The position numbers and the translations under genes were made by a program. 64,000 nt of DNA. Origin: Megascapheus bottae (lineage: Eukaryota > Chordata > Mammalia > Rodentia > Geomyidae). Position 1 is the first letter of the stretch. Every line of letters begins with the position of its first letter. The notes below the pieces were generated by a model that did not search any database, was not told the origin of the DNA, and saw only the letters and a list, made by a program, of their open reading frames with translations. The stretch is taken from assembly GCA_024803745.1 (NCBI GenBank), contig JANJXV010000266.1, positions 744,001 to 808,000 on the forward strand. The letters are read 5' to 3'. This document shows positions 1 to 10,944 of this stretch, piece by piece.

Positions 1-178
1 TTGGAATAAACTCTATCAAGCTAACTGCCCCCATAAACAGGCTGGAGTTGCCATCCTCATATCAGATACAATAGACTTCAAACTAAAATTAGTAAGAAAA
101 GACAAAGAAGGTTACTACATACTACTAAAGGGATCTTTCCTCCAGGAAGACATAACGATCCTAAATATTTACACACCC
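1..178 (+). mobile_element. L1 ORF2 endonuclease-region fragment, cut at both ends
   Basis: This matches the endonuclease part of ORF2 in the L1 copies further right (compare 34415-34592) with only a few base differences. The reading frame carries the same residues, for example LISDTIDF and LNIYTP. It stops abruptly at 178, where unrelated sequence starts. The left end lies outside the window, so it may belong to a longer L1. It is a fragment and cannot encode a product by itself. Confidence 0.9.
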
Positions 179-605
179 TTTTGAAGATTCTCAAAAGATT
201 GAAGATTCTGCCAGTGTAAGTTAGATTCCGGCATTGATATTAAATAATGCAATGAGTAGGGATTTATATTTGAAATATCACTGTTGACAAAATCTAACAC
301 ACATTTGCTTAGTATTTGCTTTTGATTTCCCAAGAAGTACAGTACAGGCTAACACTTGTGGCATATATCTACTGGGAGAAATCATTCAGTATATGTGACT
401 CATTTGAACAGGAGTCAGTGAAAGATACAGAAGCAGGATACCCATATTGTGATAATTTGTATCTTTTGCATATTTTGTGTTTGTTGTTAATTCCATTTGT
501 AGTGTACATTTCTAGATAAAAACTTTTTTCCAAACAATTTGTTATTTCAACCATAAAAAAGACATTTATATGCCTGATAAAATTCACAGAATCCAATTTT
601 TTCCA
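179..605. other. No recognisable feature
   Basis: AT-rich sequence between the L1 fragment and the first SINE. Only short reading frames are present, with no domain signal, and I recognise no repeat here. Confidence 0.5.
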
Positions 606-861
606 TCTTATTTTTTGTTTTTTGGTTTTTTTTGGTGGGTCATAGATCTTGAACTCAGCCTGGGCACTATCCCTGAGCTCTTCAGCTCCAGGCTACCACC
701 TTACCCTGGAGCCAAGCCCCACTTCCCATTTTCTAAAGGTAAATTGGAGATAAGTGTCTCAGGTCTTTTTGTGCCAGGATGGCTTTAAACCTTGATCCTC
801 AGATCTCAGCCTCCTGAGTATCTAGGATTATAGAAGTGAGCCACCACCCCATCATGCTCAG
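606..861 (-). mobile_element. Dimeric SINE (B1-like plus ID-like)
   Basis: Read on the minus strand, it has a left half ending in a CTCAGGAGGCTGAGATCTGAGG-like block and an ID-like right half with the GAGCTGAAGAGCTCAGGGA-like signature. The T-rich start at 606 is the reverse complement of the A-rich tail. Confidence 0.75.
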
Positions 862-1047
862 CTTTCTGGGTTTTTTTAAAACTCGGTTTAAGCACTGTCC
901 TTCAGCTTTCCTCAAGCCTAGTGATCTTCTACTTGAGCCACAGCACTACTTCTGGTTTTTTCTGTGTATGTGGTACTGCGGAATTGAACCTTGGTCTTCA
1001 TACAAGCACTCTACAACTATGCCAAACTCCCAGCCCCTCCACATTAG
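862..1047 (-). mobile_element. ID-like SINE
   Basis: Antisense ID-like element. The reverse complement has the GGTAGAGTGCTTGCCTAGC-like tRNA-derived head, here mutated, followed by the internal block found in the other monomeric copies. Confidence 0.7.
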
Positions 1048-1369
1048 TTTTTATGATAGATCTTTCCATGCATCCAGGTTGGCTAGAAATCCTTCTTGAG
1101 TTTCCCAAGATCAGGGAGTATAGGTGTGTCCCATCCTGTGTGGCTACATAACCATTGTTTAGGGTACAGTTCTCTCTTCATTCTACCCATCTAGAGCAAT
1201 TTTCATCTTCCATGTATAATCATTAAACATTCAGCTCCTGTTCGTCTCTACTCCATTCTCTGGAACCATCGTGCTTTTTGGCTCTAAGGGTTTGTTGATC
1301 CTTGGAAGCTCTGGAAGGGAAAACATACCCTAGCTCTTCCTTTATGACTGCTGTATTTTTAGTTTACTG

Positions 1370-1645
1370 TAATCAAGATTCATCTGTAAAATATAGTAAA
1401 ATGTTCTTCCTTTTCAATGCATTGTTTTGCATATTTCTATCTTTGGATTATTATTAATAGTTGTGAATGGATTCTCCACATATTTGTTCTAGTCTCTGCT
1501 TTCTCTTCCGTTAGGTACAAATCTAGAAATAGAAGTGTTGGACCATATTTCTATGTAATTCTATATTTAGTACTTTTTTAGCACTCTCCACGCAATTTTT
1601 GATTGTTTTATATTCCTTGCAGAATTATTCCAAAGTTCTACTTCT
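1370..1645 (-). mobile_element. Old, degraded L1 3' part (tentative)
   Basis: Phrases such as a mutated 'TTGGACCATAT..GTAATTCTATATTTAGT' resemble the antisense of the L1 ORF2 C-terminal region. The sequence is strongly diverged and the limits are approximate. It lies just outside the duplicated unit and has no counterpart in copy B. Confidence 0.35.
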
Positions 1646-1697
1646 TCTCACTACCTTCCCAGTAATAGTTAGACTTTGAAAGTTGTTTCTTTGTATG

Positions 1698-1734
1698 CGT
1701 GTGTGTGTGTGTGTGTGTGTGTTTGTGTGTGTGT
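1698..1734. repeat. (TG)n microsatellite
   Basis: Dinucleotide repeat with one TT interruption, just inside the left edge of copy A. The copy-B counterpart is longer. Confidence 0.95.
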
Positions 1735-1904
1735 ATGTGGATCTTTTTGTTTAAAACTATATTTATATTAATATACTTAAAGTAAAGATTTCATTGTAAT
1801 TTTAATTTTTCTCATGACTGTTAATATTGAACTTCTTTCTACATTTTGAACTACTATTTCTATATATACTTTTTAGAAAATCCTCTCCAATCTCCAATTA
1901 TTTT

Positions 1905-2060
1905 CCCTTTTTTTGTGGGGTAGTGGGGAAAGTCATGGGGCTTGGACCTTGGGCCGTGAGCTCTTTAGTTAAGGCTATTGTCCTACCCTGAGTATTGCCC
2001 CTCAGTTCTTCTGCTCACAGCTCCCTACCCCTCTTCCCATTATATACAGAACAAAGGTCA
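1905..2060 (-). mobile_element. Degraded antisense SINE
   Basis: T-rich start followed by a mutated antisense ID-like right half ('GGGGCTTGGACC..GAGCTCTTTAGTT'). Weak but consistent with better copies nearby. Confidence 0.5.
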
Positions 2061-2129
2061 TCCTCAGTCTTTTTGAAAAAGTAAAACATACAGTAAATTT
2101 GTAGTATAAAACAGCAAGAAATAAATTTC

Positions 2130-2366
2130 TTGCCAGGTGCAGTGTCTTACACCTGTAATCCTAGCTACTCAGATATCAGGCTGATATCTAAAGATTTGGT
2201 TCAAAGCCAGCCTGGGCATTAGAAAGTCTATGAGACTCTCATCGACAGTTAACCACTAGAATATGGGAAATGGCACTGTGGCTTCATAGGTAGGGTGATA
2301 GCCTTGAGTTGAAGAGTTCAGGAACAGTGCCCAGGCCCAGAGTTCAAGCCTTACAAATCCCCCAGC
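2130..2366 (+). mobile_element. Dimeric SINE
   Basis: Sense copy. The left half contains CCTGTAATCCTAGCTACTCAG and the right half contains GCCTTGAGTTGAAGAG and CCCAGGCCCAGAGTTCAAGC. It ends in an A-rich tail. It lies upstream of the KRAB-A exon. Confidence 0.85.
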
Positions 2367-2634
2367 CAAACAAAAGAAAAAAAATTTCTTCCCCAAGTGA
2401 TTATTATGCCAGCCATAGAACATTAACATTCTTGGTGTACTTCACAGTATTATTACTTGATACCCTAATATTTTGCAATATTCTCAGAGTACCAGCATAT
2501 GTCATCATATAATGTAGTTCCTTTTCAATGGAATAATTCCATTTATAACCTAAATCTACTCCCCTGACTAATTTTTTTGATACCACAATTGCTCTACCAT
2601 GATATGCCACAAGCCATTAAACATTTTATGGTGG

Positions 2635-2822
2635 GTAATTGGAAAGGAGTCTCATGGAATTTTGTGCCAGGCTGGCTTTGAACCATGGTCCTCAGATCTC
2701 AGTCTCCTGAGTAGCTAGGATGACAGGCGTGAGCCACCAACACCTGGCTTGCCTTGTTATTTTTTTGTGGGTCTTGGGACTTGAACTCTGGGCCTAGGCA
2801 CCATCCCTAAGCTTTTCAGGTC
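2635..2822 (-). mobile_element. Dimeric SINE, antisense
   Basis: Contains the antisense left-half block CTCAGTCTCCTGAGTAGCTA with GGCGTGAGCCACC. A second antisense ID-like piece follows (GGGACTTGAACTCTGGGCC). Confidence 0.75.
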
Positions 2823-2942
2823 AATAGTAAGTCTAAACATTTAAGTAAAGGAATACAATTCCAACAAAAATAAGAATAAAATTCCAGACATGGTGTGTTT
2901 ATATCTCAGTGCTAATTACTTGATGAAAATGTGCCATTCCAG

Positions 2943-3068
2943 AAGCTGGTGTCATTTGATGATGTAGCTGTGGATTTCAGCTGGGAGGAGTGGCAGCATC
3001 TGGACAATGCTCAGACGACCTGTACAGAGATGTAATGCTGGAGACCTACAGCAACCTGGTGTCCTTAG
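2943..3068 (+). pseudogene. KRAB-A exon, copy A, frameshifted
   Basis: Preceded by TTCCAG and followed by GTGAGC, so both splice signals survive. It encodes [20 protein letters not shown], the KRAB-A box core, and then loses one C in 'CAGACGACCTGTAC' (copy B reads 'CAGAGGACCCTGTAC'). The exon is 126 bases against 127 in copy B, and 127 is the usual KRAB-A exon size. Confidence 0.93.
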
Positions 3069-3399
3069 GTGAGCAAAAGTCAAATTCACTTGCAAGGCCA
3101 AGTGCCTTGTTATTTTGCAGATACGTGAATGTTTATGAAACTTTCAGTACTATTTAAATGAAAAATTCCAGGCCCTGAGAAGTATCATTACTTTCTAAAG
3201 AAAACCTAAGGTAATTTTGTACTCATTCTTCAGGATACTTTCAGGATACTTTGACAACAGTTCTAAATTATGTTTCCTCTAATGGAGACGACATTCCAAA
3301 CTTACACAGTAATTGTAAGTGGATAAACCATCCAAATAGAATATATATCATTATTGGAAATAGGATCTACAAATCACTAAACAGTGAGTTTATAATGGA

Positions 3400-3535
3400 A
3401 ACCTGGCACTAGGTGCAATGTTTCATGCCTGTAATCTTAAAATATTCAGGAGGAAGAAATCTAAGAATTCTAATTTGAAGCCAGCAATGGCATAAAAATT
3501 GCCATGAAACTCTATAACTCCAAGTAAGCCCTCAA
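3400..3535 (+). mobile_element. SINE left half, diverged
   Basis: Contains CATGCCTGTAATCTTAAAATATT and a mutated AAGCCAGC block. It lies in the intron between the KRAB-A and KRAB-B exons. Confidence 0.6.
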
Positions 3536-3544
3536 AAATGTTAG

Positions 3545-3660
3545 TGGAGTGTCAAGAGTTTGACTTTGTGGTTGAGTGCTTGCCTAGCATGCATGAAGAC
3601 CTATGCATGTAAGTGGAGCTGGGACTCAAACTGGTATTTTTCTAGCCTTGAGCAAGACAG
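3545..3660 (+). mobile_element. ID-like SINE
   Basis: Contains GTTGAGTGCTTGCCTAGCATG followed by 'AAGACC', the tRNA-derived head of the ID-like family. Intronic. Confidence 0.65.
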
Positions 3661-3830
3661 CTAAGTTTATGCCATACAAAATGAATCCAGAGCTGGGGAA
3701 AAGTCAACCATGGAGCCAGTGAGAAATGAGAAAAAAGATTTAATAGATAACTTGTGAGTAGGATGTCTGTGAACTTAAAGCAATGATGACACAGCATAAG
3801 CAATAATTCTCTACTGTTTCTAATTTACAG

Positions 3831-3916
3831 GTCCATGTGTTCCCAAACCTGTATTGACAAGCTAGAGCACTGTGCAGAACTCTGGATAGGAAATTCCTCT
3901 GACAAGAATATCACAG
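3831..3916 (+). pseudogene. KRAB-B exon, copy A, frameshifted
   Basis: Flanked by TTTACAG and GTGAGTG. It is 86 bases against 90 in copy B, because four bases (TTAA) are missing after 'CCTGTA'. The residues around the gap still read as a KRAB-B box (V-P-K-P-V then K-L-E-H-C-A-E-L-W-I in another frame). The KRAB-B box stabilises and strengthens KRAB repression. Confidence 0.85.
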
Positions 3917-4065
3917 GTGAGTGAATGCATCTGCATATTGATGTTGGAGCCTGAGCCCCATTGGTAAGTTCATGTTTTGATGTACTGATCAATAATATTC
4001 TTAGTTACCCTAAATCCTGTGTGGAACCTATGGAATTCTTTGTGAATGAATCAAGAATCATTTTC

Positions 4066-4238
4066 TTTTCCCAATCCTATGCCTGGTCTCAGGGACTGAG
4101 CATGGTCCTTGGGTTTTCTCAAGGCTAGCTCTCTACTTCTTGAGTCATAGCACCACTTCTGGCTTTTTCTTTGTATGTAGTACCAAGGAACTGAACCAGG
4201 TCTTTGTGCATGCTAGCCCAAACCCCCGGCACCAAGAA
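4066..4238 (-). mobile_element. ID-like SINE, antisense
   Basis: Antisense element with TAGCACCACTTCTGGCTTTT and a mutated antisense tRNA-like head at its right end. Intronic. Confidence 0.7.
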
Positions 4239-4331
4239 TCATAGGGTGATATGTCGAATTCTATGTGGCAGTAGAGTTAAAGTTAGATTTCTCTGTAGAA
4301 ATCACTGTGAAACAAAATAAAATGAGAAAGC

Positions 4332-4557
4332 CATGAGCCCGTGGCTCATGCCTGTAATCCTAGCTACTTAGGAGGCTGAGATCTGAGGATCAAGGTTCAA
4401 AGACTGACCTATCACAAAAGCACCTTAGACTCTTCTCTCCAATGAACCAATAGAAAATGAGAAGTAGGGTTGAGGCTAAAGACATAGGGCAGTAGCCTTG
4501 AGCTGAAGAGCTCAGGAAGAACAGCCAGGTCTAGAATTCAAGTCCCATGACTACAAA
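4332..4557 (+). mobile_element. Dimeric SINE
   Basis: Contains GGCTCATGCCTGTAATCCTA, GGAGGCTGAGATCTGAGG and the ID-like right half. Its A-rich tail runs straight into the GAAA repeat that follows, so the microsatellite probably grew from the tail. Confidence 0.85.
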
Positions 4558-4559
4558 AC

Positions 4560-4627
<68 letters not shown>

Positions 4628-4659
4628 AGAAAGAGTGAAGAAAGAGGGAAGGAAGGAAA

Positions 4660-4717
<58 letters not shown>

Positions 4718-4718
4718 A
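4558..4718. repeat. (GAAA)n microsatellite
   Basis: Tetranucleotide repeat with a short GAAGAAAGAG / GGAAGGAAAGG interruption in the middle. It produces meaningless Lys/Glu and Phe/Leu/Ser reading frames on the two strands. Confidence 0.97.
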
Positions 4719-4857
4719 TGATCTTTCATTTCTTTAAAACTAAGACTATAAATGATTGAGCAAACAAGGAATAAGTCAGGGCATTATTCTCTGATAAGGA
4801 TAATATCTTTTTGCTGGTAGGAAGAGACTGGTATTCAGAACCAGATCTTTCCACCAG

Positions 4858-5045
4858 AAATTGAGCCTAGTGGTAGAGTGCTTGCCTAGCATGCACAAAG
4901 ACAGAGGTTTGATTCCTTATTACCACATACATAGAAAAAGCCAGAAGTAATGACTTCATTGGTAGGGTTCTAGTCTTGAGAAAACCCAAGGACAGTGGTT
5001 AGGTCTTAAGTTTAAACCCAGGAATGGAAGGAAAAGAAAAACAAC
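4858..5045 (+). mobile_element. ID-like SINE
   Basis: Head GGTAGAGTGCTTGCCTAGCA, internal 'AGAAAAAGCCAGAAGTAATG' and tail 'CCAGGAATGG' plus an A-rich run. Intronic in the KRAB-ZNF remnant. Confidence 0.75.
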
Positions 5046-5371
5046 AAAGTTTCAATCAACATAAGAAAATTAACTAGACAATGAGCTGGGGATTTTCTGG
5101 TCTTCCATGGTTCTGAGGGACAGGAGTTTTAGAAAAGGAATTTTTATAAGACTTCAAATGGAAAGAAACAAATTTCAAAATTCCCACAAATACCTAAATT
5201 GAGACTTTAGTGAGAAGTTGTAACTGAAGGGATATAGGTGTAAGTCCTTACTCTCAAGAATCATTCTTGCTTGGATCAAAGGCAAACAGACATATACACC
5301 AAACTTGTGGCCGCTGAATCTAGAAAAAATTCGTGTTCCTCACTTAATGGTTAATAAGCAAACAGCATTGA

Positions 5372-5560
5372 AACTGGCTAAGGTAATCCTATCTGCTACT
5401 CAGGACCTGAGACTCTTATCTATAGTTAACTCTAGAAAAGAGTATGTGGGGCTGTAGCTCAAGGATAGGGGTTATAGTCTTCTGCTGAAGTGTTCAGGGA
5501 CAGGGCCAAGGCCTATGAACTACAAAAAAAAGAAAAGAAAAGAGAAGAAAGTTTTAAAAA
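5372..5560 (+). mobile_element. Degraded dimeric SINE
   Basis: Diverged copy retaining GGTAATCCTATCTGCTACTC and GGGGCTGTAGCTCAAGGAT, with an A/G-rich tail. Confidence 0.6.
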
Positions 5561-5961
5561 GATGCAAACAGCACAATATTTAGATTATTTCTCAAAAATA
5601 AAAGAAAGGCAGCTATTCCTCAATGTATAAACAAAACAGTATTTCAAAAAAAACAGCTGCAGGTATGCTATAGTTAGTACTCAGCTTAAAACTGTAGCAA
5701 TACATAGATGGGTAATTTCAATAAATATTTCCTGTGATATAAAAAGAGAACTAAAACACAGAAAAACATTATTGGTCATTATAAAATATCATTTTCTTAA
5801 TATGTTAGGGAGAAAAGCATATATTTCTCACAAATCAATTTCCACTTTTATATTTTAAAATATCTAACCCTTAGGATGGGAAAGTAAAGTCATTACCTTT
5901 ACAGTAAGGAATATTTGTATCTCATGTATGTTTGTGTCTTTTTTTCTAGGACTCATTTTAG

Positions 5962-8168
5962 ATGTCCAGGTAATGGAAAATGTGTTCAAGACTTGCCAGG
6001 AAAGTCCACATGAATGTCTATGTGAAGTAGCAGTTGCAAGTAGTATCGAAGTGGAGGAAAATGTGAGATTTGCAAGAACTTTAAATTTGAGCTCTACACA
6101 TAATCTAGAGCTGATTAGTAATAACGGTAACAACTTAGGGGTGAGGACTGAGGAGTTCATTAAGTGTCAGAACATGCTTCTGTCTCCTAAGACTGATGAG
6201 ATGCATGCTGCATATAGATCTCGTATGTCTCCTGTTCTTAAAAATCCATCGGATATTCAGAGCATTTTATTCATGATTGTGACAGTCCAAAAGATCTGCA
6301 GTATCATAATTCTGTTCTCCCTGCCCAAGAAATTCTTCAGGGAGGGAGGAAAACTGCTAAATGTACTGTGTGATGAAAAATATTGTACTTAACACCGACC
6401 ATCACTACACATTTGAAAATGTACACAGGAGAAACTCCTCATACATGTAGTGAATGTGAGAAATCTTTCAGTAATGAAATACGCCTTACAATACCTCAGA
6501 GCAAATATCCTGAGATATGTGATGCGTACATCAAGTGTGAAAATTAATTTCTGAGAAGTCAGACCTGACGCTCCAACCTCGATCTCCAAGAGAAGACAAA
6601 CCTTATGAATATGAGGAACGTAATAAAATTTCTGCCCAGAATTCAGCTCTCAGCACACATCAGAGATCTCACACAGAAGAGAAATCTTATGAATGGGATA
6701 AGTGTGGGAAGACTTTTAGACTGAAATCATACCTCACTTTGCACCAGAGAAGACACACAGAAGAGAAACCTTATGAATGTAACAAATGAGAAAAGTCTTT
6801 CTCCCAGAAGATACACCTTCGAGTTCATCAAATAACACACACAGGAGAGAAATCTTATCAGTGTAATGAATGTGGAAAGTCTTTCCAAGGGAAGGGAAAA
6901 CTTCGTGTTCATCAGAGAATACACACAGGAGTGAAACCTTATGAATGTAACCAATGTGTAAAGTCTTTCCGACAGAAATCTTCCCTCAAATTGCGTCAAA
7001 GAACACACACAGGAGAGAAACCTTATGTGTGCAACAAATGTGGAAAGACCTTGAAGTGGAAGTCATATCTTGATGGGCATTATAGAAAACACACAGGAGA
7101 GAAAACGTATGCATGTAGTGAATGCGGAAAGTCTTTCAAATGGAAGGTAAAACTCCATGTTCATCAGAGAATATACTCAGGAGAAACACCTTATGAGTGT
7201 AACATATGTGGAAATTCCTTCACACAGAAGCCAAACCTCAACATGCATAGGACAATTCAAACAGGAGAAAAACCTTATGAATGTAACCGATGTGGAATGT
7301 CTTTCAAATGGAAGTCTTCCCTCAAATTGCATCAGAGAACACACACAGGAGAGAAACTGTACGAGTGCATCAAATGTGGTAAGACCTTCAGATGGAAGTC
7401 ACATTACAGGAGGCATAACAGAATTCACACATATTAGAAACCTTAGGAATATAACCAAAGTTGAAAGTCTTTCGTGCAGTATTCACCCTTCAGGAAGCGT
7501 GAGAGAGTTCACACATATGAGAAGCCTTAGCAATGTAATAAATAGGAAAGACTTTTTAGTCTGTGGAAGAAAACTCAGCTTGTGTCACAGAACCAACACA
7601 AGATAAAACCCTTAATGAATGTAGCAAATGTTCACTCTTTTCCCCAGAAGGCACAAGTCAAGATTTATCACTAAACACCCACAGGATAGAATCCTATGAA
7701 TAAAATGAAAGGGAAATTTTTTTGAAGAACTCATAGTTGAGTTTGCATGATACCACACAGACACAGGATAAAAATCGTATGAATATAAGAATATGAAAAA
7801 TCCATCATGAACGCATGACTAAGTATAAAATGCACATAGGAGAGAAAAACCTTATGAATATTACAAATGTGGAAAGTGTTTGACCTGGAAGGCATACTTC
7901 TGTGTTCATCACAAACCTGATTCCCATAGAAGAAAAGAAAACTAATGAATAGAACAAATGTGCAATGACTTTTAATCAGAAGTCAGTCTTCAGTACATTT
8001 CAGAACATACACAATAGAGAAATTCTGAGTAATGAAAAACATTTAGCTATATATAGAATCTCTGTATATGGGAGCATTAGGGTAAGTCTTCTAAACAAAG
8101 TCAACCTTCAGCAAGCATTAAGAGCACTCACAGAAGAAATAATAGCATGTAGGAAAACCTTTGTCAGA
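5962..8168 (+). pseudogene. Zinc-finger exon, copy A, disrupted
   Basis: Begins after an ATTTTAG acceptor. The linker frame runs to about 6230, where 'CTTAAAAATCC' has one A fewer than copy B and the frame shifts. Finger remnants follow: one near 6410-6500 (C-S-E-C then a lost H-pair), then a regular array from about 6690. Finger 2 reads Y-E-C-N-K-stop (TGA at 6787-6789). An open stretch of about seven fingers continues to the TAG at 7435-7437. Decayed fingers can still be traced to about 8165 (for example a C-R-K-T-F piece near 8150). The original array was therefore well over ten fingers. Linkers are TGEKPY-like throughout. Confidence 0.88.
6790..7437 (+). pseudogene. Open finger array, copy A
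   Basis: The longest open stretch of the copy-A finger exon, about seven C2H2 units with TGEKPYECN-type linkers. Some zinc ligands are lost: a finger near 7140-7175 ends R-I-Y instead of R-I-H, and the next ends T-I-Q. Several fingers carry F-K-W-K or F-R-W-K before the helix. No start codon with a good context is evident, so translation on its own is doubtful. Confidence 0.7.
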
Positions 8169-8171
8169 AAC

Positions 8172-8346
8172 CTCTAAAAGCTGACTGTGTGGCTTAGTGG
8201 TAGAGTGCTTACCTATCAAGGATGAAGGCCTGGGTTAGATTCCTCAATACTACGTGAAAAGAGCAAGCCAGAAGCAGCACTGTGGTCCAAATGGTAGAGT
8301 GCTAACCTTGAGCAAAAGTAGCTCAGTCCCTGAGTTCAAGCCTAAG

Positions 8347-8347
<1 letters not shown>
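8172..8347 (+). mobile_element. ID-like SINE
   Basis: Contains GGCTTAGTGGTAGAGTGCTT and a second GGTAGAGTGCTAACCTTGAG block, ending in 'GTTCAAGCCTAAGGATG'. The (GA)n repeat begins where the tail would be. Confidence 0.75.
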
Positions 8348-8409
<62 letters not shown>

Positions 8410-8480
8410 GAGAGAGAAAGAGAGAGACAGAGAGAGACAGAAAGAGAGAGACAAAAAGAGAAAAGAGACAGAAAGTGAGA
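8348..8480. repeat. (GA)n microsatellite with GACA variants
   Basis: Long purine repeat at the SINE tail. It produces spurious Arg/Glu reading frames. Confidence 0.95.
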
Positions 8481-8539
8481 GAAACAGGAACTTCTAAATT
8501 GTACAGAGATAGAGAAGGAGACAGAAACTAATTTCTAAA

Positions 8540-8938
8540 CTTTACAGTCTTTCTATTTCCTTACAAATTCGTCTATGTCATTCTTTCTGACAGAAGCACA
8601 GAATTCCATTGTGTAAAAATACCATATTTGATCTACTCATCAACTGACGGGCATCTGGGTTGGTTCCATACCTTTGCTATAGTAAATAGTGCTGTGATAA
8701 ATGTTATTGTTCTAGTGAATTTAGTATGTCCTATCTGGACGATAGGCAAGTAGTGAAATTGCTGGATCACAGGGGAGCTCTATGTTTAGTCTTTTTGGGA
8801 TACTGCCATAGTGCTTTCCATAGTGGTTGAACGAGTTTGCAATCCCACCACAGTGTAGTAGTGATCCCTCCTGGCCACATCCCCTCCAGCATAAGTTATT
8901 AGATTTCTGGATCTTGGCCATTCTAACTGGAGTGAGGA
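8540..8938 (-). mobile_element. L1 ORF2 C-terminal part, antisense (3' half of a 5'-inverted L1)
   Basis: Antisense of the ORF2 C-terminal region. Landmarks on the minus strand include the cysteine-rich [13 protein letters not shown] stretch and L-N-I-E-L-P-C-D-P-A. It abuts a sense-strand RT fragment at about 8940, as expected for an L1 insertion whose 5' part inverted during integration. Confidence 0.85.
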
Positions 8939-8944
8939 GGAAAA

Positions 8945-9412
8945 GGGAAAGAGGAACTGAAACTTTCTCTCCTTACAGATGACATGATTCTGTATTTAAA
9001 GAACCCTATAGTCTCTACTCCGAAGCTGCTTGAGCTTATATAAAACTTTGGTAAGGTAGCAGGGTATAAAATTAACCTTCAATGTCAACTGCCTTCTTAT
9101 ATGCCAAGAAACGAGAGGAATGAGGCAAGAATCAGGATAGCAACTCATTTTGCTATCAAAGAAAATAAAATACCTAGGAATTAACTTAGAATGTAAAGCA
9201 CCTTTTTGATGGAACTATAAACCCTGGAGAAGGAAATTAACGCAGAACTGAGGAAATGCAAAAACCTATGCTCCTGGTTTGGAAGGAGTAATATTGTTAA
9301 AATGGCAACCTTCAATCAATATCCCAATGTCATTCTTTAAAGAAACAGAAGAGGAAATCCAAAATTTCACTTGGAATAATAAAAGACCCCTTATAGTCTG
9401 TCTTCTTGCATG
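8945..9412 (+). mobile_element. L1 ORF2 RT-region fragment, sense (inverted 5' half)
   Basis: Begins with the [10 protein letters not shown] part of the RT catalytic region and runs through the following L1 sequence with many lesions. Compared with copy B (54490-54965) it lacks about 35 bases near 9308. It ends at about 9412, where non-L1 sequence starts. Confidence 0.85.
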
Positions 9413-9775
9413 ATACATAATGTTTAATCTCACCTTCTCCACCAAAATCTCACCTTTCTCATTGAGACATAGGTGGCCCTGTTTACTAGCAGCAAAGGCT
9501 CAAACGCGCAGTTTCAGGTGTCACCACTGCCTCTGTTACTGGATAGATCCAACTCTGTCATCGATTCTGAGGTCTGCCCTGGGAGTCTTGGTCACAAGTT
9601 GTTCTGTGGCATCTGCTGCCAGCCTGTGCCTATTTGCTACCTTTTCTCCAGCAGCCTACAACAGGGAATGAATTTCACGGGCTGATGCTCTCCTTCATAT
9701 GCAGGTCAGGATGAGCCCAATCCTCCCTCATCTTCCTCTTCCAATTTTTGGGAAAAAATGTGCTGGCAGAAGTCC
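9413..9775. other. Unassigned sequence
   Basis: An open frame of about 80 codons occurs here (9420-9671), also in altered form in copy B. It shows no domain, lacks a conserved end between copies, and looks like chance. Confidence 0.4.
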
Positions 9776-10005
9776 TCAGGTGTGGCGCATGGCTGATCCA
9801 CACTTTTAATCCAGGCTGGTCAGGAGGCCGAGATCTGAGTATGGAAGTTCCAAGTCACCTAGAACAGGAAAGTCTGATAGATTCTTACTACCAAAAATAA
9901 AAACAGCTGGGAATGGAGTTTGGGCTCAAGTGGTAAGGGCTAGTCTTGAGTACAAATGCTTAGTGCCCAGGCCCTGAGTTCAGGCTCCAGCACTGCCAAC
10001 AACCT
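9776..10005 (+). mobile_element. Dimeric SINE
   Basis: Has left-half sequence with GGTCAGGAGGCCGAGATCTGAG and right half GGGCTCAAGTGGTAAGGGCT, ending in 'CCAGCACTGCCAACAAC'. Confidence 0.75.
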
Positions 10006-10944
10006 CACTTTAGTGAGATTTTAGCTTTATCCATGTAGGCACATCTCACTGGAATCTTTGCTGGTAGAGATAGTCTTCATAATTTTGACTCAAGGTAAAG
10101 GTCCTCCTGGGGCAGTACACAAAAGATGTCACGGAGAGAGGAGCCCCACTTGCTCCAGGTTTGAAGATGGCATAGGTCAAGCCAGCATGGAGTTGGCACA
10201 TCGGTCTTTTTCCTAGCACCACCTACCAGTGAATGTCAAATGACAGTGATTGTTGTGGGATTGTGTGGTTGAAGTGCCTCATTAAAGGCAGTGTTAGCAC
10301 ATCCAAACTTGGATACCAGGAATGCTGAAATCTCAAAGCTAAGATTTCTGTTGGCTACAGAAATGCTGGTGTGTCTGTTATTCACTAAAAGTTCAGGTGC
10401 AAAGATTCTGAAGCTTGATGCCATGTGTTTATTCCATTTAGTAAAATTATTTTAATGCACTGTATAAGTTAAAACATTTGATAAGAGTCAGGGGTAGTGA
10501 AAACATTGTTCTTGAATTCAGGTGTCTGGCAAGGTAATGGGGGGGGGTGTTGGTGGCTGGGACTATGAAGCTGGAGCTGCTATCAAACCATGGATCATGT
10601 TCCTCTTTGTCTGGGAGAAATGACTCCAAAGATGAAATTTGAATGGTGAGGAAAAGTTGATGATGTACTCAGGAAATTTCTCCTAATCAAATGCTCATGT
10701 GGAAGTGGGATGGGGGCTGGGCATGTCTGAGGCAGAGCTTAAGGGGGCTTCTCATGGCGTTGAGAACGTTCCTTGCGACTTCAAGCATGCAGCAGGGTGT
10801 TTTAGATGACCATTGTGAGATGGATGGAATAAGACTGGAGACAAGATGAATGCTGGGATCCTGCAATGCTCTTGCATGAGTGGCTGGTGGCTCACCTGAA
10901 AGAACTAATTATGTCTAAAAAAGAAATCAGGAATTTGTTTTGAT
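10006..10944. other. Unassigned sequence conserved in copy B
   Basis: About 0.9 kb with no recognised repeat. The minus strand has an open frame of 62 codons (10236-10424), conserved in length in copy B at 55794-55982 with scattered substitutions. I do not recognise it. It could be a short remnant of a processed gene or chance. Confidence 0.4.

Larger units (their letters stand above)
2943..8168 (+). pseudogene. KRAB C2H2 zinc-finger gene, copy A, disabled
   Basis: Three exon-like pieces are in the standard order of a KRAB-ZNF gene: KRAB-A (2943-3068), KRAB-B (3831-3916) and one long finger exon (from 5962). The intact family represses transcription in the nucleus, with KRAB recruiting TRIM28 and the fingers binding DNA. 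This copy cannot do so as it stands. KRAB-A has lost one base, KRAB-B has lost four, the linker has lost one A in an A run, and finger 2 contains a stop. Copy B at 48474 lacks several of these lesions, so at least those arose after the duplication. No first coding exon or promoter could be identified upstream. Confidence 0.9.

Noticed and set aside
4547..4759. Lys/Glu-rich frame and its Phe/Leu/Ser-rich reverse-strand partner
   Set aside because: Direct translation of a GAAA microsatellite. Length and frame differ in copy B.
8254..8478. Arg/Glu repeat protein
   Set aside because: Translation of the (GA)n repeat at a SINE tail, not a gene.
9420..9671. Frame of about 80 codons starting with ATG
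   Set aside because: Ends differently in copy B and shows no domain. Likely chance.
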